Positions 1 to 8,482 of a stretch of DNA of 64,000 nucleotides are shown piece by piece; position 1 is the stretch's first letter; each line of letters starts with the position of its first letter. Source of the DNA: Planococcus sp. ISL-109 (GTDB lineage Bacteria > Bacillota > Bacilli > Bacillales_A > Planococcaceae); contig NZ_JAGGPW010000004.1 of the NCBI RefSeq assembly GCF_018613655.1, positions 276,627 to 340,626 on the forward strand, given 5' to 3'. The notes beneath the pieces were generated by a model. The model saw only the letters and a list, made by a program, of their open reading frames with translations, did not search any database and was not told the origin of the DNA. The position numbers were made by a program, and so were the translations under genes.

Positions 1-240
1 ATCGAGCCCGCATCTGCTACACCAGTTATCGTAGAAGACGACGTTATGATCGGCGCGAATGTCGTCGTACTTGAAGGCGTTCGGATCGGCAAAGGATCAG
101 TTGTCGCAGCCGGGGCTGTCGTCATCGAAGACGTACCGGAAAATGCCGTTGTCGGCGGGATGCCTGCACGTGTATTGAAATTGATGGACGATAAGACCCG
201 TTCGAAAACGGAAATCAAACAAGAGCTGCGCCAGCTGTAA
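1..240 (+). CDS. dapH: Tetrahydrodipicolinate N-acetyltransferase, C-terminal part (5' end outside window)
   Basis: The reading frame is open from base 1 and ends at 240, so only about the last 79 residues are present. They show left-handed beta-helix hexapeptide turns ([38 protein letters not shown]) and the closing [11 protein letters not shown] typical of this acetyltransferase family. The enzyme acetylates tetrahydrodipicolinate in the acetyl branch of diaminopimelate/lysine synthesis. The next gene, 7 bases downstream, is the deacetylase of the same branch, which supports DapH over other hexapeptide transferases. Nothing can be said about its start or promoter. Confidence 0.9.
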   Translation: MEPASATPVIVEDDVMIGANVVVLEGVRIGKGSVVAAGAVVIEDVPENAVVGGMPARVLKLMDDKTRSKTEIKQELRQL

Positions 241-247
241 GAATATT

Positions 248-1363
248 ATGGACCTTATTCAAATAAGAAGAGATCTTCATAAAATTCCAGAGCTCGGTTT
301 TCAGGAAGTGAAAACGCAGCACTATCTGAAAAAAGTCATTTCCGACATGGCAACTGACCGCGTCCAACTGACGGAATGGCGCACCGGGCTTGTAGCCATA
401 GTTACAGGTACAGCGCCTAAGCGGACGCTCGGGTGGCGCACGGATATCGACGGTTTACCGATACAGGAAGCGACCGGCTTGCCGTTTGCCTCGCAGCACG
501 AAGGGTTTATGCACGCTTGCGGGCACGACGTCCATATGTCGATTGCACTCGGCTTGCTCGCTAAGCTGATCGAACAACCGATTAAAGATGATGTGGTGAT
601 GATATTTCAGCCTGCAGAAGAGGGGCCAGGCGGCGCTGAGCCGCTGCTAGCTTGGCTGGAACAGCAGCGGCCGGATCTTTTGCCGGATCAAATGTTTGCA
701 CTTCATATTGCACCGGAGTTGCCTGTCGGTACCGTTGCGACCAAGCCGGGTTTGTTGTTTGCCAATACTTCAGAGTTGTTCATCGACTTACGCGGCAAAG
801 GCGGGCACGCCGCTTTCCCGCATCAAACGCGCGATATGGCGGTCGCAGCTGCAGCATTGCTCATGCAATTGCAGACAATCGTCAGCCGTAATGTCGACCC
901 GATGGATTCGGCCGTACTGACTGTAGGCAAAATGACAGCGGGCACGGTGCAAAACATCATCGCGGAAAACGCCCGTCTCGAAGGAACGATCCGAACTTTG
1001 ACGCCGGAATCGATGAAGCGTGTGAAAAAACGCATCGAATCGCTGTGCCGCTCGATTGAAGAAGGCTACGAGTGTAACGTAGCGATCGATTATGGTGCCA
1101 GCTACCGCCAAGTCGATAACGATACAGAGCTTGCGGAATCCTTTTTGGAGTATGCATCTCAGTATCCTGAAGTGACGGCAATCCGCAGTGAAGCCGCGAT
1201 GACCGGTGAAGACTTCGGTTATTTTACTGGACGCTTGCCGGGCCTGATGTTTTGGGCTGGCGTCGGTTCGCCGTTCGGCTTGCATCATGCAAAGCTTGTG
1301 CCGGATGAGACGATATTGGATTTCATGCCGGACTTTCTCTATAATTATTTTAAAGCATTGTAA
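248..1363 (+). CDS. dapL: N-acetyl-diaminopimelate deacetylase (M20 peptidase family)
   Basis: A 371-residue M20-family amidohydrolase. Metal-site motifs are present: the HACGHDVH stretch near residue 89 and EEGPGG near residue 124, followed by a dimerisation lid domain (about 180-290) and a final HHAK motif. It follows dapH with 7 bases between them, the arrangement of Bacillus ykuQ-ykuR, where it removes the acetyl group from N-acetyl-LL-diaminopimelate. The start at 248 gives full length. A perfect-stem bidirectional terminator follows. General M20 aminoacylase activity is the alternative, but the dapH neighbour makes the DAP role very likely. Bacillus ykuR is the orthologue implied by position. 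Confidence 0.9.
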   Translation: MDLIQIRRDLHKIPELGFQEVKTQHYLKKVISDMATDRVQLTEWRTGLVAIVTGTAPKRTLGWRTDIDGLPIQEATGLPFASQHEGFMHACGHDVHMSIALGLLAKLIEQPIKDDVVMIFQPAEEGPGGAEPLLAWLEQQRPDLLPDQMFALHIAPELPVGTVATKPGLLFANTSELFIDLRGKGGHAAFPHQTRDMAVAAAALLMQLQTIVSRNVDPMDSAVLTVGKMTAGTVQNIIAENARLEGTIRTLTPESMKRVKKRIESLCRSIEEGYECNVAIDYGASYRQVDNDTELAESFLEYASQYPEVTAIRSEAAMTGEDFGYFTGRLPGLMFWAGVGSPFGLHHAKLVPDETILDFMPDFLYNYFKAL

Positions 1364-1399
1364 AAAGAAGCTGACCGCAATCGCGGTCAGCTTCTTTTT
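1362..1399. terminator. Bidirectional terminator between dapL and MFS gene
   Basis: Perfect 17-bp arms around a 4-base loop (1379-1382), A-rich on the left and T-rich on the right, so it serves both converging genes. Confidence 0.9.
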
Positions 1400-1420
1400 A
1401 TGTGATAAGACACCACTTGA

Positions 1421-2611
1421 TCAGCTGCGGCTTTCTTGCAGCAAGTCTTTCTTTTTCAATGACCAACTCGAAGCAATGAAGAAACAAACGAGCAGGATGA
1501 GCGTCCCCGCGATATACGGAAAGCTCATATCAATATCAAACAGCACACCCGCAAGTGCCGGGCCGATCATATTGCCGAGGCTCATATAGGCATTGTTCAT
1601 GCCGGCTGCGTAGCCTTGTGAATCGCCGGCAAGCTTGGAGATGAGTGTGTTGATGGCGGGTCGCAACAAGGAAGCGGCTGTGAAGAAGATGGCTGAGACG
1701 AACAGGATGGTCCAGAACGTGTTGACGAACAGGATGCCGATCATAGCAGCCGCTGAGATGAGCAAATTGACGAGAATGACGCGCATCTCGCCAAAGCGCT
1801 TAAACAAGCTGTCGATGACGAAGGTTTGGACGATGACACCGACAAAGCCGCCGACGGTAATAACGACAGATATTTCTTTCGGTGTAAACTGGAATTGTTT
1901 ATCCACATATAACGCAATCGTCGACTGGAAATTAGACAGTCCAAACGCGAAAATGAACATGACGACGAGCATGACAAAATAAGGAGTGTAGACAGAACGC
2001 TTCATCTGCTGGTATAAATTCTCCCGTTTATAATCCGCCGCTTGCACCGCTGGTTTGACGTTCGGTAAAGCAAAATAGGACAGTAATGCCGCTAGCAAAG
2101 CGACGGCGGTCGCGACATAAAACGGGAATTGCAAGCTGACTTCCGACAAAAAGCCGCCGATGCCGGGCCCAATCATAAAGCCGAGTGACATTGAAGCACC
2201 GAGGTATCCCATCCCTTTGCCGCGTTCTTCATAAGTTGTAATATCCGCGACAAAAGCCATCATTGGTGGAATGAGAAAAGCACCGCCGACACCGCTGAAA
2301 AAGCGGGCGAGGTAAAGGACCCACAATTCGGTGGCCATGCCGAAGAGCAATTGCGACAAGCCGAAAACGACAAGTCCGAAAATGATTAGATTTTTGCGTC
2401 CGTATTTATCGGACAGTTCCCCGGAAATGGGGGAGAATAGGAACTGGGCAAATGCAAATGTTGCAATCAGTGTGCCGAGCGCCTGGCCAGCTACGCCGAA
2501 CGTGTCCAAATAGGCGGGCATGATCGGAATAATCAGGCCGATGCCGCTCATGGCGATGAACATATTGAACATGAGAATGTATAAGGCAAATTTAGTTGAT
2601 TTTACGGCCAT
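1421..2611 (-). CDS. MFS drug efflux transporter, NorA/Bmr-like (DHA1)
   Basis: About 396 residues and strongly hydrophobic, with roughly 12 predicted membrane segments. The loop after segment 2 carries motif A (GELSDKYGRKN), and segment 5 carries the drug:proton antiporter motif C (GPGIGG). Both fit the 12-TM DHA1 group that includes NorA, Bmr and Tet-type pumps. The start at 2611 is chosen because AGAAGG lies 8 bases upstream; an in-frame start at 2659 would add 16 residues with no such site. It is a single gene between two operons. Substrate cannot be predicted from sequence; multidrug or metabolite export are both possible. Confidence 0.85.
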   Translation of the reverse strand: MAVKSTKFALYILMFNMFIAMSGIGLIIPIMPAYLDTFGVAGQALGTLIATFAFAQFLFSPISGELSDKYGRKNLIIFGLVVFGLSQLLFGMATELWVLYLARFFSGVGGAFLIPPMMAFVADITTYEERGKGMGYLGASMSLGFMIGPGIGGFLSEVSLQFPFYVATAVALLAALLSYFALPNVKPAVQAADYKRENLYQQMKRSVYTPYFVMLVVMFIFAFGLSNFQSTIALYVDKQFQFTPKEISVVITVGGFVGVIVQTFVIDSLFKRFGEMRVILVNLLISAAAMIGILFVNTFWTILFVSAIFFTAASLLRPAINTLISKLAGDSQGYAAGMNNAYMSLGNMIGPALAGVLFDIDMSFPYIAGTLILLVCFFIASSWSLKKKDLLQESRS

Positions 2612-2691
2612 AAGCCAGACCTTCTCTCGGTATTGTTTCGTGTGACTAAAATTTAGCATAAAGAACTTAATTACTATACCTTATTTAAATA

Positions 2692-2719
2692 GAAAAAAAC
2701 AGGCAGAAGCTCTGCCTGT
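2692..2719 (-). terminator. Terminator of the pot operon
   Basis: On the minus strand, arms ACAGGCAGA/TCTGCCTGT with a 3-base loop are followed by seven T. The stem overlaps the potD stop codon. Confidence 0.88.
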
Positions 2720-3795
2720 CATTTTTCCATATCCATTTTGAATTCCAAAAATAATTCATTGTAAACACCTAGCATTTCAAGCCCTAAGTTTTCATAAACT
2801 TCCAGGCGGTCGCGCATTTCTTCGGTCGGATAAAAACGCTCATCTTCGGTCACTTCCGGATCCATTAAGGCAAGCGCCTCTTCGTTTGGTGTGGAATAGC
2901 CGACGTAATCCGCGTTTTGGGCAGCGACTTCCGGATCGAGCATAAAGTTAATGAATTCATGTGCGCCATCGACATTGCCGGCAGTCGATGGAATGACCAT
3001 ATTATCGAACCATAGGTTGGATCCTTCCACGGGTACTACGTAATCAATGTCTTCATTGATCCACATCATGTCCGCTGCTTGACCGGACCATGTGACAGCA
3101 ACGGCCGCTTCCTCGCGGCGCATCATTTCGACGATTTCGTCGCCGATGATGGCTTTAACGTTCGGCCCAAGTATCTTCAGTTTATCCGTCGCTTCCCGCA
3201 GTTCTCCAAGATCTGTCGAGTTCAGCGAATAGCCGAGGCTGTTCAAGCCCATGCCAATCACTTCCCGTGCACTGTCGACGAGAATTACTTCCTGTTCGAG
3301 TGTCGGGTCCCACAGGTCGTCCCATTGTTCGAAGGTTTGTCCTTCAAGAAGAGACGGGTTAAAGGCGATTCCGACCGTTCCCCAGAAATAAGGAATGGAA
3401 TATTCATTGCCTGGATCAAAAGGCAGATCCAGAAAATAAGGGTCGATGTTTTCAAGATTCGGTATTTTGTTTTGGTCGATCGGCAATAATAAATCATTTT
3501 CCTTCATTCTTTCTATAGCGTATTCAGAAGGCATGGCCACATCATACGACGTACCGCCTTGTTCGATCTTGGTCATCATCGATTCGTTCGAATCAAACGT
3601 CTCGTAAACAACTTGAATGCCGGTTTCTTCTTCAAAGCGGGTAACGAGTTCCGGGTCGATATATTCCCCCCAGTTGTACACTGAAATCGAACCGCTGCCG
3701 GATGTTGCCGAGCTGGTTTCGAGCAAATGGACCGCATAAAAGAGAACGGCTGAGATGGCGATGATGGCGATACTGGCTTTTACTAGATCTTTCAT
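2719..3795 (-). CDS. potD: Spermidine/putrescine ABC transporter substrate-binding protein
   Basis: 358 residues. An N-terminal hydrophobic anchor (about residues 8-25) is followed by a periplasmic-binding-protein type 2 fold beginning SISVYNWGEYIDPEL, the usual opening of PotD/PotF. It captures polyamines outside the membrane and delivers them to PotBC. Its ATG overlaps the potC stop by 4 bases (ATGA), so the two are translationally coupled. There is no lipobox cysteine after the hydrophobic stretch, so it appears to be tethered by an uncleaved segment rather than by lipid. Last gene of the operon, with a terminator at the stop codon. Binding of spermidine versus putrescine cannot be settled here. 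Confidence 0.92.
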   Translation of the reverse strand: MKDLVKASIAIIAISAVLFYAVHLLETSSATSGSGSISVYNWGEYIDPELVTRFEEETGIQVVYETFDSNESMMTKIEQGGTSYDVAMPSEYAIERMKENDLLLPIDQNKIPNLENIDPYFLDLPFDPGNEYSIPYFWGTVGIAFNPSLLEGQTFEQWDDLWDPTLEQEVILVDSAREVIGMGLNSLGYSLNSTDLGELREATDKLKILGPNVKAIIGDEIVEMMRREEAAVAVTWSGQAADMMWINEDIDYVVPVEGSNLWFDNMVIPSTAGNVDGAHEFINFMLDPEVAAQNADYVGYSTPNEEALALMDPEVTEDERFYPTEEMRDRLEVYENLGLEMLGVYNELFLEFKMDMEK

Positions 3796-4598
3796 AGACG
3801 AGTTCCTCCTGTTCCGGCGGACGCGGCTGAGCGCTGGTTAAAGAAATAATACCCGAGCACCAGGCCAAGTGTCACGACAAAGATCAGTGCCGAAAGAGCG
3901 TTGATCGTCAATGTGATGCCGGCCCGCGCCATCGAATAAATCTCGACAGACAATGTCGCAAAGCCGTTGCCGGTAACGAAGAACGTGACCGCAAAGTCAT
4001 CAAGCGAGTAAGTCAATGCCAAAAAGAAGCCGGCAAAAATCCCGGGTTTGATATAAGGGATGATGACACGCGTCAGAATATCGCGCTGGGATGCCCCAAG
4101 ATCCGTTGCGGCATCGATCAACGTCGAGCTCATTTCCTGCAGTTTCGGCAATACCATGATGACGACGATCGGTATGCTGAAGGCGATATGCGAGACGAGA
4201 ACGGAGGCAAAGCCGAGCTTGACGCCTAGCATTGTAAAGAGAATCAGAAACGAGGCGCCGATAATAACATCAGGGCTGACAATCAACACAGTGTTCAAGG
4301 ACAAAACGGCGCTGCGCATCTTGCGGTTGCGCAAGAAGGTAATGCCGATCGCCCCGAGCACGCCAATTGTGGTTGATATGAGCGCAGATAATAAGGCGAC
4401 GATGACCGTGTTCAACACGATAATGAGCAAGCGGGTGTCATTGAATACAGCTGCATAATGCTCCCAAGTGAAATCTTCAAATCCGGACATCGTGCCTCCG
4501 CTGTTGAAGGAATAAAAGATTAAATAGAAAATCGGGGCGTAAAGAATAAAAAAGACGAATGCCAAATATATTTTGGCGGACTTACTTAGCTTTGCCAT
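3792..4598 (-). CDS. potC: Spermidine/putrescine ABC transporter permease
   Basis: 268 residues with about six membrane helices and the cytoplasmic EAA loop (DAATDLGASQRDILTRV, near residue 160) that docks on the ATPase PotA. This is the second permease half; PotB is the first. It overlaps the end of potB by 17 bases and the start of potD by 4, consistent with one polycistronic message. Length matches the family. Inner membrane channel for polyamine uptake. Confidence 0.92.
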   Translation of the reverse strand: MAKLSKSAKIYLAFVFFILYAPIFYLIFYSFNSGGTMSGFEDFTWEHYAAVFNDTRLLIIVLNTVIVALLSALISTTIGVLGAIGITFLRNRKMRSAVLSLNTVLIVSPDVIIGASFLILFTMLGVKLGFASVLVSHIAFSIPIVVIMVLPKLQEMSSTLIDAATDLGASQRDILTRVIIPYIKPGIFAGFFLALTYSLDDFAVTFFVTGNGFATLSVEIYSMARAGITLTINALSALIFVVTLGLVLGYYFFNQRSAASAGTGGTRL

Positions 4599-5406
4599 TC
4601 AATGCCCCCCCTTTCTCTTTTGGGCCAGTGAGCAGCACAATGATGATCATAAAGAGCATCAAAAAGACGGCGATGGTCGAACCCATGCCCCAGTTTTGGG
4701 TGACGAGAAATTGCTGTTCAATGGCCGTTCCGAGTGTAATCACTTTATTCCCGGCGATGAGGCGGGTAATAACAAAAAGCGACAAGGCCGGAATGAACAC
4801 CACTTGAACACCGGATTTGACGCCGTTGAGCGCCAGCGGAAAAATGACGCGGCGGAACGTCATCCATTGCGATGCCCCTAGGTCGCGCGATGCATCGATC
4901 AATGCAGGGTTGATTTTATCGAGTGAATTGAAGATCGGCAGCACCATAAAGGGGATGAAAATATAAACTGCTACGAAGACGAAACTGAAATCCGTAAAGA
5001 GGATCTGCAAAGGAGACGCTCCGAAAAACTGAATCAATTGGTTGGCCGGGCCATACAAGCCAAAGATGCCGATGAACGCATACGCTTTTAGCAGCAAGTT
5101 GATCCATGACGGAATGATGATCAAAAGGAGCCACAGCTGTTTATGCTTTGTTTTCGTCAGCCAATAAGCGGTCGGGTAGGCGATCAAAATCGAAATCAAG
5201 GTAATCAAAAATGCATACCAGAACGAACTGAGCGTTAAGCGTAAATAAGTCGATGAAAAGAAATCCGCGTAGTTGGAAAACGTGAACCCACCGGATAAGT
5301 CTTGAAATGAAAAGTATACGATGAGTACTATTGGTGCGATGACGAACAGCACAATCCATAAATAATAAGGGATGAGATACCACGGGCGAGAAGACTTTTT
5401 AGCCAT
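4582..5406 (-). CDS. potB: Spermidine/putrescine ABC transporter permease
   Basis: 274 residues starting [10 protein letters not shown], with about six membrane helices and an EAA motif ([17 protein letters not shown]). The start at 5406 is preferred: GGAG lies 9 bases upstream and the start overlaps the potA stop by 8 bases. A longer frame from 5442 would run further into potA. It forms the membrane channel with PotC; PotA supplies ATP hydrolysis and PotD the substrate. Confidence 0.9.
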   Translation of the reverse strand: MAKKSSRPWYLIPYYLWIVLFVIAPIVLIVYFSFQDLSGGFTFSNYADFFSSTYLRLTLSSFWYAFLITLISILIAYPTAYWLTKTKHKQLWLLLIIIPSWINLLLKAYAFIGIFGLYGPANQLIQFFGASPLQILFTDFSFVFVAVYIFIPFMVLPIFNSLDKINPALIDASRDLGASQWMTFRRVIFPLALNGVKSGVQVVFIPALSLFVITRLIAGNKVITLGTAIEQQFLVTQNWGMGSTIAVFLMLFMIIIVLLTGPKEKGGALNGKAK

Positions 5407-6502
5407 TCGGATGCGCTCCGTAAGATTCAAGGCGCGCATCAAATGCTTCCTCGGACTCGTTCAAGCGCATGACATGAATCGCTTCCGGATCAAAGTCGAG
5501 GCCGATTTGCGAGCCGACCTCCACTCGTTTGGTCGAGTGGACGAGCCATTCATTGCCAGTTTCGTCATATGTGGAAATCTCAAAATGCACACCACGGAAC
5601 AATTGGCTATCAACATGGACTGCCATTTTCCCGTTTTCCGGGTGGGTGATTTCGAGATCTTCCGGACGGATGACGATTTCCACTTGTTCATTGAGCGATA
5701 AGCCTCGGTCAACACAATCAAATTCCTTGTTGGCGAAGCGGACGCGGTAATCGGCAACCATTGTGCCCTCGACGATATTGGATTCTCCAATAAAATCAGC
5801 GACAAAGCGGTTGATCGGTTCATCGTAAATGTCCATCGGCGTGCCGGTTTGCTGGATTTCACCGGCATTCATAACCAAAATCTCATCGGACATCGCCAAG
5901 GCTTCTTCCTGGTCATGCGTGACGAACACAAAAGTCTTGCCGAGGCGTTGCTGCATTTCGCGCAGCTCGTATTGCATTTCCGTCCGCAGCTTTAGGTCCA
6001 GTGCCGACAGCGGCTCATCGAGCAAAATCACTTCCGGATCATTGACGATTGCACGGGCAATCGCCACGCGTTGGCGTTGTCCGCCAGACATTTCGTGGAC
6101 TTCCCGGTTTTCATAACCGTTCAAATTGACGAACGCCAACGCTTCTTTAACGCGCCGTTCGACTTCCGCTTTTTTAATTTTCCTGATGCGCAAACCGAAT
6201 GCCACATTTTCAAATACATTCAAATGGGGGAAGAGTGCGTAATCTTGAAACACCGTATTGACTAGCCGCTCATTCGCCGGCAATGTGTTTACTTTTTTTC
6301 CTTTAATATAGATATCGCCGCTTGTCGGCTGGTTAAAGCCGGCAATCAAGCGCAAAATCGTCGTCTTGCCGCAGCCGGAAGGACCGAGCAGCGTATAGAA
6401 TTTCCCCTTTTCCATTTCAAAACTAATATTGTTCAACACGTTTCCCGCGCCTTCAAATGTTTGTACTACATTATCAAAGCGGATGATCGATTGGTCAGTC
6501 AT
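5399..6502 (-). CDS. potA: Spermidine/putrescine ABC transporter ATP-binding protein
   Basis: 367 residues. Walker [10 protein letters not shown] (40-48), ABC signature MSGGQRQR (near 139), Walker [13 protein letters not shown] (near 160) and the switch histidine in THDQ (near 202) are intact. A C-terminal TOBE regulatory domain (about 280-350) follows, as expected for PotA. It energises polyamine import. A strong site AGGAGGA precedes the ATG. It sits 15 bases after the XRE/cupin regulator gene in the same orientation, so the regulator and transporter are probably co-transcribed. Confidence 0.94.
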   Translation of the reverse strand: MTDQSIIRFDNVVQTFEGAGNVLNNISFEMEKGKFYTLLGPSGCGKTTILRLIAGFNQPTSGDIYIKGKKVNTLPANERLVNTVFQDYALFPHLNVFENVAFGLRIRKIKKAEVERRVKEALAFVNLNGYENREVHEMSGGQRQRVAIARAIVNDPEVILLDEPLSALDLKLRTEMQYELREMQQRLGKTFVFVTHDQEEALAMSDEILVMNAGEIQQTGTPMDIYDEPINRFVADFIGESNIVEGTMVADYRVRFANKEFDCVDRGLSLNEQVEIVIRPEDLEITHPENGKMAVHVDSQLFRGVHFEISTYDETGNEWLVHSTKRVEVGSQIGLDFDPEAIHVMRLNESEEAFDARLESYGAHPNG

Positions 6503-6517
6503 ACTATTCCTCCTGGA

Positions 6518-7057
6518 TTATAAATAAGATTTTGTGGCCACAATGATCATTTCCGCCTGTTCAGCGGAGTGGTTCACTAAGGTATGTTCTTGGTCTGCAC
6601 TATAATAAATGGAGTCGCCGGCATCGGCTATATAGGAGCGGCTTCCGATATCCAATCGAACTTTTCCGTTCAGTACATAAACAAAGGTTTCGGATGTCGA
6701 CGGTTCAAAGGTTTTGAATTTCCCTTGTTCGTTGAGTGTTAAATAAACGGGTTCCATTTCTTTTTTGTTGGATGTGGGGACGAGCCAATCAATTTCGTAT
6801 CCCGCTTCCCGGTCACTATGCACGGTATGGTCTTCTTCTTTGAAGACGAGCTTCGCTTCTTCTGCATCCGTGAAAAATTCCTTTGGTGTGGTGCCGAGCA
6901 CTTCAAGAAGCGAGAATAGCGTTTCGATCGAAGGAGAATTCATATCCCGCTCCAGCTGGGAAATAAACCCTTTACTTAAATCGGTGCGTGATCCAAGCTC
7001 TTCTTGGGTCAGTTCATTTTTCAGCCGCAGCGTTTTGATTTTTTTGCCGATTTGCAT
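6518..7057 (-). CDS. XRE-family regulator with C-terminal cupin domain (polyamine operon regulator)
   Basis: 179 residues. An N-terminal helix-turn-helix of the Cro/C1 type (about 6-60: IKTLRLKNELTQEELGSRTDLSKGFISQLE) is joined to a cupin sensor domain (about 105-175). This architecture is that of PuuR/SutR-type small-molecule-responsive regulators. It is the first gene of the potABCD operon, so autoregulation and control of polyamine import in response to a polyamine or related ligand is the likely role (inference). GAGGAAA lies just upstream of the ATG. The promoter at 7173-7200 and the paired AGTTTAGT boxes in its leader are candidate targets. Confidence 0.85.
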   Translation of the reverse strand: MQIGKKIKTLRLKNELTQEELGSRTDLSKGFISQLERDMNSPSIETLFSLLEVLGTTPKEFFTDAEEAKLVFKEEDHTVHSDREAGYEIDWLVPTSNKKEMEPVYLTLNEQGKFKTFEPSTSETFVYVLNGKVRLDIGSRSYIADAGDSIYYSADQEHTLVNHSAEQAEMIIVATKSYL

Positions 7058-7128
7058 GCAGTTTCCTCAATTCTTGTGAAATAGGCGAAAGCGATAAGTT
7101 GATTCTTAGTATCATGCTTCGAAAGTGG

Positions 7129-7158
7129 AGTTTAGTAAAAATACACTTAAAGTTTAGT
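7129..7158. promoter_or_regulatory. Candidate operator: paired direct repeats in the leader of the xre-pot operon
   Basis: AGTTTAGTAAAA (from 7129) and AGTTTAGTTAAA (from 7151) repeat with a 22-bp period, two helix turns. They lie about 10-40 bases downstream of the predicted transcription start of the minus-strand operon, a place where a repressor would block transcription. The first gene of that operon encodes an HTH regulator. Confidence 0.5.
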
Positions 7159-7172
7159 TAAAGTATTTATTC

Positions 7173-7200
7173 ATTATACAAAACATAGAATAGAATTCAA
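7173..7200 (-). promoter_or_regulatory. Sigma-A type promoter of the xre-potABCD operon
   Basis: On the minus strand, TTGAAT (7195-7200), a 16-base spacer and a perfect TATAAT (7173-7178). Predicted start is near 7166, giving a leader of about 110 bases. The 7058-7379 gap otherwise holds the repeats above and a plus-strand TTGACA. Confidence 0.6.
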
Positions 7201-7297
7201 GTGAAAATAATTTGCGAAAAACAATCCGAATCTATTGCAATCGGCTAAGGCAATTACTATCATAGAGAAAGTGCAAAAGTCATAACGTCTTAAAAGA

Positions 7298-7326
7298 TTG
7301 ACATAGAAGTTTCGGTTGTGCAGATT
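7298..7326 (+). promoter_or_regulatory. Possible promoter for the Cys-rich protein gene
   Basis: A perfect TTGACA at 7298-7303 is followed after 17 bases by a poor -10 (CAGATT). It is the only promoter-like hexamer found on the plus strand before 7380. Confidence 0.3.
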
Positions 7327-7379
7327 CAGCAGATGATGAAGGGTAGACAATAGCCCAACCACCAACGGGAGTGATCAAC

Positions 7380-7676
7380 ATGAACGGAAAGATGAATTTT
7401 TTCCTTGACCCAAAAAACAGGGTAGCTCAAAAACCATCGATTATGAATTATAAACAAGATGAAAAAGGGCTTTATTTAGTAGCGAATAAGAAGTTTATCA
7501 ATTGGATGGATGTCCATACATTTTGCCATACGTGCATGGACCCGCTGACTTTCGATAACGAATTCGATGCGAGTTACTGTGCGAGCTGCAATGAATGGCG
7601 CGAAGAGCGCTGCAGCGATATCAGCTGTGAATATTGTGAGAACCGTCCAAAACGGCCGCTTGACCCCCGCAAATAA
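7380..7676 (+). CDS. Cys-rich small protein of unknown function (three CxxC pairs)
   Basis: 98 residues if translation starts at the ATG at 7380, which has CGGGAG 8 bases upstream; a GTG at 7371 would add three residues. The C-terminal half holds FCHTC, YCASC and CEYC pairs plus one further cysteine (EERC). This spacing is suited to zinc ribbons or knuckles. I do not recognise the family. In Bacillus the gene kre lies near here but is unrelated in sequence. It has its own terminator and sits alone between the pot operon and ktrC. A metal-binding adaptor role is a guess; no function is assigned. Confidence 0.7.
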   Translation: MNGKMNFFLDPKNRVAQKPSIMNYKQDEKGLYLVANKKFINWMDVHTFCHTCMDPLTFDNEFDASYCASCNEWREERCSDISCEYCENRPKRPLDPRK

Positions 7677-7690
7677 GCGGGGCTTTTTTT
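7665..7690 (+). terminator. Terminator after the Cys-rich gene
   Basis: Arms CCCCGC/GCGGGG with a 6-base loop containing the stop codon, then a run of seven T. Confidence 0.85.
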
Positions 7691-7744
7691 ATGTATGAAA
7701 GAAGGATATGATAAAAGAGAGACTTAACAGGATGGGGGATCACA

Positions 7745-8404
7745 ATGAAGAAAGAATTCGTGGTAATTGGCTTGGGGCGTTTTGGCGGAAGCATCGTGCG
7801 GGAATTGATCGAGCAAGGTGCGGATGTCATGGCAATCGATAAAGACCATGAGCGCGTGGATGAATTCGCATCAATTGCAACGCAAGCCGTAGTAGCCGAT
7901 ACAACAGACGAATCGGTTCTGAAATCCCTCGGGGTCCGAAATTTCGAGCATGTTATTGTCGCAATCGGCGAAAATATCCAAGCGAGCATCTTGACGACGC
8001 TGATGCTGAAGGAAATCGGTGTGAAGAAAATTACAGTGAAAGCGCAAAATGACTATCATGCCAAAGTTCTGCACAAAATTGGAGCCGATAAAGTGGTGCA
8101 TCCGGAGCGGGACATGGGCATCCGCATCGCCCATAATATTTTGTCGAATAATGTGCTCGATTATCTGGAATTGTCGGATGAACATTCGATTATGGAGATT
8201 AAAGCGAATGAAAAGCTCGCGGGCTATACATTGATCGAATTGGACATCCGGGCAAAATACGGCATCAACATCGTCGCAATAAAAAGAGGCGATGACATCA
8301 TCGTATCACCGCAAGCCGATCTAGAAATCGAACGGGAAGATATTTTGATCATCATCGGATCTGATGCGGACATCAACCGCTTTGAGAAGAAAGTGATGAA
8401 TTAA
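7745..8404 (+). CDS. ktrC: Potassium uptake regulatory subunit, RCK/TrkA family
   Basis: 219 residues. The N-terminal Rossmann RCK domain starts VIGLGRFGGSIVRELI with the acidic DKDHE nucleotide-binding end of strand 2. The C-terminal TrkA_C domain (about 135-219) is the site that binds cyclic di-AMP in relatives. The protein gates a KtrB/KtrD-type potassium channel from the cytoplasm; no channel gene is adjacent, as for ktrC in Bacillus, which also lies next to rnjA. ATGGGGGAT provides the ribosome site. No c-di-AMP riboswitch fits in the 54 bases between the preceding terminator and this gene. Confidence 0.9.
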   Translation: MKKEFVVIGLGRFGGSIVRELIEQGADVMAIDKDHERVDEFASIATQAVVADTTDESVLKSLGVRNFEHVIVAIGENIQASILTTLMLKEIGVKKITVKAQNDYHAKVLHKIGADKVVHPERDMGIRIAHNILSNNVLDYLELSDEHSIMEIKANEKLAGYTLIELDIRAKYGINIVAIKRGDDIIVSPQADLEIEREDILIIIGSDADINRFEKKVMN

Positions 8405-8407
8405 CTA

Positions 8408-8434
8408 AAGCTGCCGATAATACGGCAGCTTTTT
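8408..8434 (+). terminator. Terminator after ktrC
   Basis: Arms AAGCTGCCG/CGGCAGCTT with a 6-base loop, then T5. Confidence 0.85.
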
Positions 8435-8449
8435 CCTATGAAATGGAGC

Positions 8450-8482
8450 AAAAAAAAGAAGCCGCTGAGGGCTTCTTTTTTT
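8450..8482 (-). terminator. Terminator of rpoY-rnjA
   Basis: Inverted repeat with core GAAGCC/GGCTTC, a 6-base loop and long A and T flanks, ending at the rnjA stop codon. Confidence 0.82.

Noticed and set aside
788-1288. A 166-codon minus-strand frame opposite dapL
   Set aside because: It is fully antisense to a complete M20 enzyme, has no ribosome site and no recognisable domain; a composition shadow, like the many other long antisense frames in this window.
7691-7744. Possible c-di-AMP (ydaO-type) riboswitch before ktrC
   Set aside because: Only 54 bases lie between the preceding terminator and the gene, too short for that riboswitch.
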